Assembly (NCBI GenBank): GCA_004352715.1
Contig: SCFE01000030.1
Coordinates: 2,375,426-2,439,425 of the forward strand
Source: Hofstenia miamia
Lineage: Eukaryota > Xenacoelomorpha > Acoela
Length of the DNA stretch: 64,000 nucleotides
Direction: 5' to 3'
Positions 1 through 10,400 of the stretch are shown here, in pieces. Every line of letters starts with the position of its first letter. Position 1 is the stretch's first letter. Position numbers and translations under genes: made by a program. A model generated the notes under the pieces. The model saw nothing but the letters and a program-made list of their open reading frames with translations. It searched no databases and was not told the DNA's origin.

Positions 1-1756
1 GTGTGCTGCAATGAAAATTGTCATAGAACAAATATGGAGCAATAAAATATCGTAATTAGTTTTGGAGCAGAATTTTTTAGTAGGCCAATTTGGGGCGGTA
101 GAATATAAAACGTGGGGCAATGTGGGGAAGATTTCAACATGTGTAAATTGGACAGACTTTGATGTTCTCTTTGAGAAAGGTGCTTCACTATTAGTCATTT
201 TCCGACGTCTCCGTTTGTAATCCACATAGAGATCACAAAAATCGAAATTTCAGCGCAACAGATTTCTGTCTGACAATTGTGCTCCCCTCTTCGTTGGGAT
301 ACCAAATCACTATAACAAGGTATACGAATCATTTATAAAAAATACGAACAAACAATCATGGTGCTCGTATGATTGCCCTACCTACTCAGAACTCAATTTT
401 CTAGAAAACTGTTTGAAACGCTAAAAAAATTGGCACCACCCACTGAATTTCACTATTCTAAAGCACATCCGATTAAATAGGTTAAACAAAACTGCCAGCA
501 GATTGAACCTCCTCGGAAGAAGTATTTTATTCCATTAATAACTGGCTTTGTAAACTTGTATAAGTAATTGCTTGGGAAGCTAAGTTAAATGTTTTGTTGA
601 TATTATTATTTTTAAGAAGTTTCAATTTTACTATTTATCACTATGTGATATTTCGTCAGGGTGCCATTTCTCCATCCTAAAAATTTCCTTTCTTACTTAG
701 TTACATAGTTCACAACACTGTCCTTAGCTTATAGCATATTTTTTTACAAAAATTTTAAATATTCCAATAAACTTTATATTTAAATGTACAAAATGTTTAA
801 ACAAGTATAACAACAATGACAACAAGGACATACATTTAAATTTTCATGTACATGATGACATACAAGCATTAAATTTTAAAACATATTAAGAATATATATT
901 ATGTATCGTTCCTCACATGAGTTTTGTCATCACATTAGTTGTTTAGTTTCATGGTTATATTTATAAACTACATATAGAACAAATATTTTTCACTTATTTT
1001 TCTTGTACATCGTATTCTACGTAGCGGTTTTAAATAAGTCTATAGCAACATATATTTAACTAAATGCTATATCTGTCTGAAATTTATGTGATGAACGTGA
1101 TAGAATATATAGGCTCAAATTTCAACTATATATAACTGAACTGTACTTATACCATTATGATGGAGACGGCTCCAAATCTAACCTATCCGAGACGGAGAAG
1201 ATTCCAAAGCATATAGTACTCTTACAATGTGGTTTTAGTGTTATTATATCTTTTTTGTTTACTTGTTTGTCTTTTGAAAAATATATGGTGCAAAGGACAT
1301 GTTGACGTCACTGCGTATAATTAATTATGCTGACATTCAATTTGAATGGTAAAAGTAAAAAAAATCATTTCTGTATAATTTTCATTTGAAATATCATCCT
1401 GCAAAACTCTAGGAGGTAAAATTCATTCTCGTCTTAAACAGAAAACTATTATTTCTGCTGAAAAATAATTTTAAATATTTGCTCGCATTACATCAAATTT
1501 GAAATTGAAAGGTTGTCTCTCACCATTATTTCCGTTTTTGCAAGGTAGTGGCAACTGAAGGCGCTGTCATTTTGTAAACAGATGGATTTACCAGCTAGTC
1601 TAAATCATTTGATGTCCTTCATGTGTGACAAACATTTATAAATGAGGGATACTTATTTATAAAGTGTCCTAAGTGTCCTATATTTTAGATTTTTTAGAGC
1701 TTATTTAAAACAGTTTTCCTTCATTCTTGTAAGAACTTTGCAAAAAAGTTATTTTT
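1..1756. other. AT-rich non-coding stretch
   Basis: No open frame, splice-flanked exon, RNA gene or recognisable repeat was found on either strand. It lies downstream of the recognised KCNQ exons and may still be intron of that gene. Confidence 0.5.

Positions 1757-1808
<52 letters not shown>
1757..1808. repeat. (TA)n microsatellite
   Basis: An almost pure TA dinucleotide run interrupted once by TT. It abuts the 3' end of the Penelope-like element on the minus strand. Confidence 0.95.
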
Positions 1809-1810
<2 letters not shown>

Positions 1811-1838
1811 TTTTAGCATAGACGCTATGAAAAAGATA

Positions 1839-1869
1839 GACCGGTTTCGTTTATATAAAACATCATCAG
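1839..1869 (-). ncRNA. Hammerhead ribozyme-like core (PLE copy 1)
   Basis: Read on the minus strand: CTGATGA (1863-1869), then a 14-nt segment able to form a GTTT/AAAC stem with a TATAT loop, then GAAAC (1844-1848), then CGGTC ending at 1839. This is the conserved hammerhead core order, with a two-base-pair helix III (AC/GU, loop CG) and a GUC cleavage triplet. Minimal hammerheads with very short helix III are known in Penelope-like elements. Helix I is weak here: only two or three pairs are visible between bases just 5' of CTGATGA and those just 3' of GTC. It may act as a dimer or be decayed. Confidence 0.65.
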
Positions 1870-1941
1870 TACAAATATGCGGTAAAAAACTAAATATATT
1901 TACAATAGACTACACTTTATATATTTTAATATTGCATGCTC

Positions 1942-2506
1942 TTAAAATAAGTTCAATGATATCATGCTTAGTTGTTTATTCAATAATTGATCTTTGTTTG
2001 ATTGTTTAATTATTAATGCTTCTCCTATTTTATGATGTTCTGATCTTAGTCGGATGTAAAAATTTTCTTCTCTTAGTTGATGTTTGTGCATAAAAATTTC
2101 AGATTTTAGGTGTCCATTCATATGTTCCTTAATTCTTGTACCCAGATGTCGCTTTGTTTCCCCGACGTATGATTTTTCACAATCATCACATTTATATACA
2201 TAAACTAAGGAGGAAACTAAATTTTTTGGGATTTGATCTTTATTTAGAAACATATCTTTTGTTTTATATGATGTCAATATTGGAATGATCTTTGTTCTTT
2301 TTAATTTTGTATTCATTATTCTAATTTTTTTCTTTAAATTTTTTACTTGGTTTTCTATATAGGGAAGCTTTAAATAAACATCAGTCTTGGTTTCATCAAT
2401 GCTTTTTTCGGGAATGTGCATAGTGGTGTCATTTGAAAATAATGCAATAGAATATTTCTTGATCAATTTGTGAGGGTAACCGTTACTTTCTAAAATGTTA
2501 AAAATT
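1942..2506 (-). pseudogene. Penelope-like element: linker and GIY-YIG endonuclease
   Basis: C-terminal part of a PLE polyprotein, with its natural stop at 1942. From about residue 89 of the 174-residue open frame there is a GIY-YIG domain: YVYKCDDC followed by SYVGETKR, then a conserved Arg and an R-x-x-EH motif, and near the end IGEALIIKQ. The CDDC pair matches the CxxC of PLE linker/endonuclease domains. Residues 30-85 are a basic linker rich in Lys. The enzyme nicks target DNA to prime reverse transcription. The frame is cut by the N at 2507, but collapsing the duplicated contig ends joins it in frame to the 2498-3126 segment. No stop is seen inside the domain. Confidence 0.85.
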
Positions 2507-2819
2507 NTATATATAAACTAAGGAGGAAACTAAATTTTTTGGGATTTGATCTTTATTTAGAAACATATCTTTTGTTTTATATGATGTCAATATTGGAATG
2601 ATCTTTGTTCTTTTTAATTTTGTATTCATTATTCTAATTTTTTTCTTTAAATTTTTTACTTGGTTTTCTATATAGGGAAGCCTTAAATAAACATCAGTCT
2701 TGGTTTCATCAATGCTTTTTTCAGGAATGTGCATAGTGGTGTCATTTGAAAATAATGCAATAGAATATTTCTTGATCAATTTGTGAGGGTAACCGTTACT
2801 TTCTAAAATGTTAAAAATT
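2201..2819. repeat. 306-bp direct duplication across a single N (assembly overlap)
   Basis: 2201-2506 and 2514-2819 are almost identical (for example aagctttaaa against aagccttaaa, and tcgggaatg against tcaggaatg). The first copy stops exactly at the N at 2507. This fits two overlapping contig ends laid end to end, not a biological duplication. Confidence 0.85.
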
Positions 2820-3126
2820 TTGTTAGCTGCAGATGTTAGATGTTGGTAATTTGAAGATATCATTTTTACTCTATTAAATAAGGCCTTGATTGTATTGATT
2901 TTGTAGGATATGTTGCAATTTGAAGTATACGGGATGTATAATCCTGAATTTGTCTCCTTGATGTGCCAACTTGTCTCATATTTACTATTTAAATTGTGTA
3001 TGCAGACATCAAGAAAATTTAGTTTATGGTCTTTTTGAAATTCCATAGTAAATTGAATTTCCGGGACAATACTGTTAAGATATTTGAGAAAAATGTAATT
3101 ATACTGAGCTTTGCAATATTCATTTT
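2498..3126 (-). pseudogene. Penelope-like element: reverse transcriptase C-terminal part
   Basis: Minus-strand open frame carrying the end of a PLE reverse transcriptase. Typical PLE signatures are visible: MEFQKDHKLNFLDVCI, then a segment with SGLY and YK, then the NGYP motif (ESNGYPHKLI) that precedes the linker. The frame stays open upstream of the first Met to about 3126, reading residues such as EIQFT before the Met, so the Met is not a true start. The catalytic RT motifs (the YADD region) would lie further 5' and are absent, so this copy is truncated. The last 300 bp repeat the neighbouring contig end across the N. Confidence 0.8.
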
Positions 3127-3146
3127 TAAATGCTATTAAAAATATA

Positions 3147-3174
3147 GACCCGTTTCGATTCTTAAAATCATCAG
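3147..3174 (-). ncRNA. Degenerate hammerhead-like core (PLE copy 2)
   Basis: On the minus strand: CTGATGA (3168-3174), an 11-nt middle segment, GAAAC (3152-3156), then GGGTC ending at 3147. It is the same layout as the copy at 1839-1869, with helix III AC/GU around a GG loop and a GUC triplet. Helix II is poor here, so it is probably inactive. It shows that the motif is a fixed part of this element family's 3' region. Confidence 0.5.
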
Positions 3175-3245
3175 TAACAAATATGCGGGGAAATAAATAT
3201 TTACAATTGACTACACTATAATACTACAAAATTACTGCATGCACA

Positions 3246-3354
3246 CTAGAATAAATTTAATGTTATCATGCTTTGTTGCTTATTTAGTAATTGATGTTTC
3301 TTTGTTTGCTTGATAATTAAAGCTTCGCCTATGTTAGGATGGTGTGTTTTTAGT
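3246..3354 (-). pseudogene. Penelope-like copy 2: end of GIY-YIG domain
   Basis: On the minus strand, starting at the gap edge, the frame reads HHPNIGEALIIKQTKKH and ends in LNLF plus a stop at 3246. It closely matches the end of copy 1 (IGEALIIKQSNK, LNLF). The rest of this copy lies in or beyond the 1-kb gap. Its 3' end abuts the truncated 5' end of copy 1, giving the head-to-tail arrangement common in PLEs. Confidence 0.8.
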
Positions 3355-4354
3355 NNNNNNNNNNNNNNNNNNNNNNNNNNNNNNNNNNNNNNNNNNNNNN
3401 NNNNNNNNNNNNNNNNNNNNNNNNNNNNNNNNNNNNNNNNNNNNNNNNNNNNNNNNNNNNNNNNNNNNNNNNNNNNNNNNNNNNNNNNNNNNNNNNNNNN
3501 NNNNNNNNNNNNNNNNNNNNNNNNNNNNNNNNNNNNNNNNNNNNNNNNNNNNNNNNNNNNNNNNNNNNNNNNNNNNNNNNNNNNNNNNNNNNNNNNNNNN
3601 NNNNNNNNNNNNNNNNNNNNNNNNNNNNNNNNNNNNNNNNNNNNNNNNNNNNNNNNNNNNNNNNNNNNNNNNNNNNNNNNNNNNNNNNNNNNNNNNNNNN
3701 NNNNNNNNNNNNNNNNNNNNNNNNNNNNNNNNNNNNNNNNNNNNNNNNNNNNNNNNNNNNNNNNNNNNNNNNNNNNNNNNNNNNNNNNNNNNNNNNNNNN
3801 NNNNNNNNNNNNNNNNNNNNNNNNNNNNNNNNNNNNNNNNNNNNNNNNNNNNNNNNNNNNNNNNNNNNNNNNNNNNNNNNNNNNNNNNNNNNNNNNNNNN
3901 NNNNNNNNNNNNNNNNNNNNNNNNNNNNNNNNNNNNNNNNNNNNNNNNNNNNNNNNNNNNNNNNNNNNNNNNNNNNNNNNNNNNNNNNNNNNNNNNNNNN
4001 NNNNNNNNNNNNNNNNNNNNNNNNNNNNNNNNNNNNNNNNNNNNNNNNNNNNNNNNNNNNNNNNNNNNNNNNNNNNNNNNNNNNNNNNNNNNNNNNNNNN
4101 NNNNNNNNNNNNNNNNNNNNNNNNNNNNNNNNNNNNNNNNNNNNNNNNNNNNNNNNNNNNNNNNNNNNNNNNNNNNNNNNNNNNNNNNNNNNNNNNNNNN
4201 NNNNNNNNNNNNNNNNNNNNNNNNNNNNNNNNNNNNNNNNNNNNNNNNNNNNNNNNNNNNNNNNNNNNNNNNNNNNNNNNNNNNNNNNNNNNNNNNNNNN
4301 NNNNNNNNNNNNNNNNNNNNNNNNNNNNNNNNNNNNNNNNNNNNNNNNNNNNNN
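3355..4354. other. Assembly gap, 1000 N
   Basis: Exactly 1000 N, so probably a nominal size. It hides the body of the second Penelope-like copy. Confidence 0.99.
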
Positions 4355-4397
4355 GATTAATTTACATCTACATTTTCACTTCTTTTCCTAGAGAAGA

Positions 4398-4399
<2 letters not shown>

Positions 4400-4442
<43 letters not shown>
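4400..4442. repeat. (TA)n microsatellite
   Basis: A pure TA run close to the right edge of the assembly gap. Confidence 0.95.
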
Positions 4443-4445
<3 letters not shown>

Positions 4446-7400
4446 TCTTATTAAAAGGGTCATCCAAAATTAGTTTATTATTGCTTAGTATGTATTTCTC
4501 AGGTGATGCGGTTTACCAATTTCCAAGTGCTAAAGAGCAAGCGGTGTTTTCTAAAGATTAGTTACATGAAAAAAAGGTAAAATGCAGCATTTTCTCCAAT
4601 ACATTCAAAAGTCAATACAGAATACAATACTTCATATACTTTTTTACACAACTAGTATCCTATATCTAAAAAGCATTCCTAAAAGTTATTACAGAAAGGA
4701 ATCTGCTTTACAAAATATAAAAATAGAACAGTCGTTTATATCAAAATATTTTTTAAGTCTTCTATGAGATAAGATTATTTAAAATATTTTTTTGATAACC
4801 TAGAAAGCGTAATCTTTAATATTCATTGTTACTGTTTTTATATATGTGTGTGAGTTCGTGTGCAATGTACTTCCTGCATTGTGAAAATTTGAAATGCACC
4901 TATTTTTGCAAACAATTCTTTGCACTTGTTTTCAAGTTCATTTTTGCAAAATCGAAGCTTTTTTGCTTTGAAACATTTCCCTTTTATCTAACTCAAGTGG
5001 GTAGAAATAAAAAATTATGTTTTTTCAAAGCGATGGAATTTTTTATTATTAAAGTATGTATGTATGATACTGCACAAAAGTTTAATTCGCCGGCGCACAT
5101 ACATGTATTTAAAAAATCTACAAAATGAGCAGTAGTTTTTAAAAAAAGATTGTTAAATAATAAAACTAATTAATATTAGTCAAAGTAGATAACTTTATCG
5201 ATTCCCAGTGATAAAAGCCGTTGTCAAAGGCGAATTACTTTATAAACAAGCCTTTAGAAGTTATACGCAATCGAACAAAGGTATGTTGTATTCTTCGTAA
5301 AGTCAGTAGATATGCCCGTAAGGTCGACTGCACCTTTAAACTGTTTTTGTATGTCAGAAATCTCTTAATTAAATTATGAATTAAGTAATTTTATGCAAAT
5401 TCGTCTCTGATGGAAACATGAAATTTAATGCGAATTTATTATTTATTTTGAGAAAGTAATTTTAGGCTTTAGAAGTATTCACTGATTAACGTTGGAGGTG
5501 AGAAGAAGGGGACGATAAAAACAGTAAAAGTTATTATATAATATATGGTAATCCGATCTAATATTGCAATATAAATGTTATCCGAGTAAAGAACATAGCA
5601 TAAAAATATACAATTAAAAGACATCCTTTAAACTTATATATTGCAATCAATTAATGGGTTACAAGAATCGATGAGAAACTTTAGTGTATTTTCTTTTAAG
5701 TATAACGTAACATCATAACACAGTTTGCTCAATTTTTGCAACGCTTTTTGCTACTGAGCATGTAAATTAACTTTAATAATTCAAAATTACCGTATGTTTG
5801 CTGAAGTTGGATATAATAGTAGCACATAAAAATATGTTTTATTTAGCAACTCTATATAAAGACAGAGTTATCTGAGAAAAGACTAAGACAACAAAAATCA
5901 ATCAAATATTCAATAAAGGAAGTATGACTATATTGAAGATTAAATGGCTAATTCCCTCAAGTATTACCACTTAAACGTATTTCACATCTTCTAACTCTCT
6001 TGCACTACACTGCTTTGAATCAAAGAACTAAATTTATAATAGCATCTGTTCGAAATCATAGTAGGATACTTAAAATTCTTAATCTACATAAGCACAGAGT
6101 AATCAATGTAACATATAAAATATTTTTTTTCAACAATTTTTAAGTTGAATGTCATCAAAAAATTTTTAAACTTTGTTGCCCTTAGCATTATAAATTGTAG
6201 ANTTATATCGTACCATAACATATATAATGCAAGCATTATTACAAGTTAACTTCATTGAAAATAACCGCTGCCTAAACTAAAATGTGTTAACGCCACTTAA
6301 CAAACTTGAGGGTGCTATATAACTTAAGAAACCACATTGCACAAAATGATCATATAAATTAAATTTGAAAGTGCCTTCGGCAAGAACTTCTCACAAAAAG
6401 TGTAATAAACCAGAAAATATGTAAGAGATAACTTCAACAAGCGAAGGAAGACTCACTGCATTAAAAGAACTATATAATCCACTGCAAACAATTACACCAT
6501 TTGAAACATTGAAATCCTATCGCTGATAAAACAAATAGATTCGATGGATTTATAATTGCAACTGTGACGTCTATACAGAAACAAATGAATTAACAAATGA
6601 ACTACATCCTTTATTTTTACCAGTTCAGTTTAGTTCGTGTCTGTTACTTGCAATACACCTTTGCAGTCAAGAAAACAATTTTTGAAATCTTCTCTTTAAA
6701 GACATCAAGATTTAGTTTCAAATTTTTAAGAAATTATTTATTTTAAGTTTATTTTGAACATTACATCGACATTTAAGCCCATCAATAACTTACTACTCTA
6801 TAATAGCATTTCAATGCCTCACTTTATTCATAAACAGAATGTCAATAGAAATTTTTTTTGAAAAAATCTTTCATTTTAATTTTCAATTCATAGCATTAAA
6901 AATCAGGAGTTTTCGAAAAGTACATTAATATTAACTTTAATAAAATCATGGCTGGAATACAAATTCTCTTTCTTGAAATCTCTCCGTAATTTGCCCCTAA
7001 ATCTGTAGTGTATTTATTTGTATGTATTTTGTATAGTTTTTGACGCTATTGAAATAAATTACAAGCTTCTAATGTTAATATTTATCTGATTAAAGAATAT
7101 CTTATCTTATCTTAAAGAAAATTTTATCTTATATTTAATGATTAATAATTTTGAAAATGAACCAAGAAAATAAAAACAGGCCTAATTATTATTAAAAAAA
7201 TTGAGAATTTATCTGAATCACAGAAGTAGCTTAATTCTAAATCTGCTAGTACGTCAATTTTGTTTCAGTAATTCAGTGCATTTTCGAACTTATTGAAACT
7301 TTAGTTTAAAATGATGTGCATCCCAATGCAAATTCTCCCATTTCTATTTCCAACTTAGATGCCCTTAGATCTCGTTTAATTTATAAATAATTGGTTAACG

Positions 7401-10400
7401 TTTGAAATATCGGAGATCAATTGTCCTCTGAGAGAAAACTTCTTTCTCAATGGCCTTTCTATTTCTACGTATAAGTTATTTGGTGACTTTGAAAGTGTTT
7501 TATTTTCTAACGCTTTGTCAAAGGTTTATTTGTATTTCATTAGCATTTTCATATGTTAAGGATAAGGAATTGTTTATACAGCATATCAATTGAATTAATT
7601 GAAATATTTTTACCAAAGTCTTTATGTAATTGATTGGTTACCATATCTTTTCAGCAATTTCTGTTTTTAAAAATCAAACAGCAGGTTTTTTCTTCATAAG
7701 GGCAATTGAGTTTCTCCCTTGTTTGGCAGAGCAACTATCTATGCATATTCGAAACTATTTGAAACCGTCAATGATGCATGATACCGCCTTCCTAGAATAG
7801 TTTCACAAACTTATGAAAAGTAATTTGAAAAATAGGAAAAGTAATTTGAATTTATAAAATTCTTAGCAGAACTTTTATGAAATTATCTGATTTTACAAAA
7901 TTTGCTTAGAGAAAAGGCATATAAAGAAATTCATTTAGTCTAGAATTACTATCTTCTAATATATAAATCTAGTTACTACTACTGTTCAAACCCTCTATAT
8001 GGTAGACTTTAAATTGATTTTTCAATCATGGTGTGTTCATTAACATTATTCTACATTAAAGTGGATTATATATAGTTCATTATTAAAATCATTGCAAGGA
8101 AATTATAAAGAATAAAAATGTTAATGAATTCAAAAAAATCATACTGGTATCAAAGCATGTTCATTTATAATACAAAAATTTGAAATAAGTTCTCGATCTC
8201 TCACAAGCACAATTTGTTGTAACTTGTTGTCAAAGAATTCAATGCAAGAATTCCCGCAAAATTCATTTACCTTTATAGCCTTTTAATCCTTGGAATTGCT
8301 TGGAAGCAACCAGAAAGTAAGTGAATATTTCAACCTACAGATGTGGAATACTTTAAAAATGAATACATCTCAATTTATGCTTAGACATAGATTTTCATCA
8401 ATGTATCTCTGTATTATTGAGCATAAAACGCAGAAAAATTATGGTATCTTATAAATTGCATATTATATACGATTGCAAATTTTTTTCAGATATCAAAGAA
8501 AAAAATGTTTCAATGGACACATAAATGCGGAACTTACTAATTCATTATTTTGGATTGTCTTAGCAATTTGCTACATCAAATGTTGGCCTTTGAAGGAGGT
8601 CTTACCTCACTTTCGAGTGTTGAGCCAGGGTTTGAAAAATAGTTTTTCCAAGAAAAAAATGAAAACAATTTAAGCTTTTTAAACATGAGTTATAAGAATT
8701 GTTTATTTTCAAAAAATAATTCAGTGGATTTAAAAAATGCGTCTTCTCCATATTAATCTTTGATATATTATTGCCAAATTTTCTACAACGGAAACAGGAC
8801 ATGGAGTAGACCAGATTATGAAACTGAATCTAGTCTGAGAAATATTAGTTTTTAGCCGACTCTTCTGATAATGTGTGAAAAAAACAAGTGCCTTATACAT
8901 GCTTCTTCAAAATTATTTTTACGCCCAATTCTTGTTGTACCATCAATATCCAAGATTTGATTACAGTAGGTCTCTATTTGCATTCTAAATAGATAATATT
9001 TACATAAGACTTTAAATCTGGGACCGTTCTCAACTTGAACAAATGCTACTACCATCCAAAGAATTAATAGCTATTAAGTTTTATAAATTTTGGATGCTGA
9101 ATTCCTTTTGTTTTTCTTATTTTAATGAAGCATCTGTTATCACTAGGACCTTGATTCTTTTCTTTATGCTTGCCTTCTGAGATATGCGTCTCAATTGATA
9201 AGGTTTTTATGAATTTCTCAAAGAAAATTGACTTTAAATGAGAAATCCCCCTACTAATGTTGCAACTAGTCACGTGTCCAATTAATGTCAGCATAATTAT
9301 ATATCACTGTATAAATGAAACGTCATTGCGAACATGTTTATAAATGTATTAAATACTTGCTTTATTTGAAATATTATATTATGAAAAATTGGTTAAAGCA
9401 AAAAGATATTCAAGCATAAGTTTAATTTCTGTTGTCTACTAATAATAAATTTAAGGACTATATTAAGCATTATTCAAATAATTTCAGGCATCAATTAAGA
9501 AAACTTACATGTGCATTCCTCTGATTTTAATTATTATTGAAATTTTCAGAGTCACTGTAAAATTGAATCTTCAACTAATATTATTTTGAATTTTGTACTT
9601 CTTTCATAATTGTATATATTGAACAAATGTATAGTTCAGACTAAGTTGGTCATGTTTTCGGATCCAAACAAACACCTTTCACCAAAAATGGATCCAATCC
9701 AATTGATTCCATTATAAATGTTGCTTGCATGAAAGTGTCAATAGTGCTATATCTTTGTCATGTACTGAATCATATGATCAAGAACCATTTCAAAAGTCAT
9801 CTTAAGTTAATATTAAAAAAGCATTGTTCTTACCCAACCAGTGTCTTTGATTTCCTTATGGCATTCAACTAATGTCAAAGTTAGAGCAACTAGTTTGTCT
9901 ATGCTTTTGAATAAATTTACATTGGCCTACATAATTCTATTTGCAGACAAAGCAGCAAAGATATTCTTTTGTTGTTTGGCAGGATAAATACAGAATTTTT
10001 GATAATTTTTGGAATAATTATGGCAAGAATTCTGATGTATCAATGTGCACTTCTACGACCTATTTATAGCGGACGCAATTTACCCAATCTAAGAATATAT
10101 ATATATATATATATATATAAATTCAAAAATTGGAAATAAGGATGGTTGAAATAAGTAATCTAGCATATCTACATGGATAAGGTTGACTGGTTTTTATTAT
10201 TCTGTTTTTAATTATTGTCGAAATTTTCATGGTCAGTCTCAAATTCAATTCTTCATCTAATAAAAGTCATTAATATACTAATAGAGAAAAGTTAATAACG
10301 ACAAACAGATTTTAAATTAAAGCTGTTCCCGACCTGCCAATCCACGCATTTACTGTTTACCTTTGCAAAGAGCCATCAAAGTAACAATTGTATATTTTGT

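Larger units (their letters stand above)
1819..3126 (-). mobile_element. Penelope-like element copy 1, 5'-truncated
   Basis: A minus-strand retroelement fragment of the Penelope-like (PLE) class that carries a GIY-YIG endonuclease. It contains the end of the reverse transcriptase and its linker, then the GIY-YIG domain, then a 3' region with a hammerhead-like core. Upstream (higher coordinates) it runs directly into the 3' end of a second copy at 3127-3354. A single N at 2507 joins two contig ends that both carry the same 306-bp piece, so the element looks longer than it really is. The class call rests on the RT-linker-GIY-YIG order and the CxxC signature, which are characteristic of endonuclease-bearing PLEs. 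Confidence 0.85.

Noticed and set aside
1827-2009. 60-codon plus frame over the PLE 3' region
   Set aside because: Opposite strand of the GIY-YIG end and hammerhead region; a shadow frame.
3310-4443. Long frames running through the N block at 3355-4354 (both plus frames)
   Set aside because: Almost all codons are unknown bases; the flanking sequence is Penelope-like 3' region and a TA microsatellite.
4826-5128. 100-codon plus frame starting MLLFLYMCVSS
   Set aside because: Cys/Phe/Lys-rich translation of AT-rich DNA without any motif; no splice or repeat context.
8602-9294. Cluster of three minus-strand frames with a GTAAGA donor-like string near 8605
   Set aside because: No acceptor with a suitable frame for a KCNQ exon and no recognisable domain. 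The frames shift between each other.
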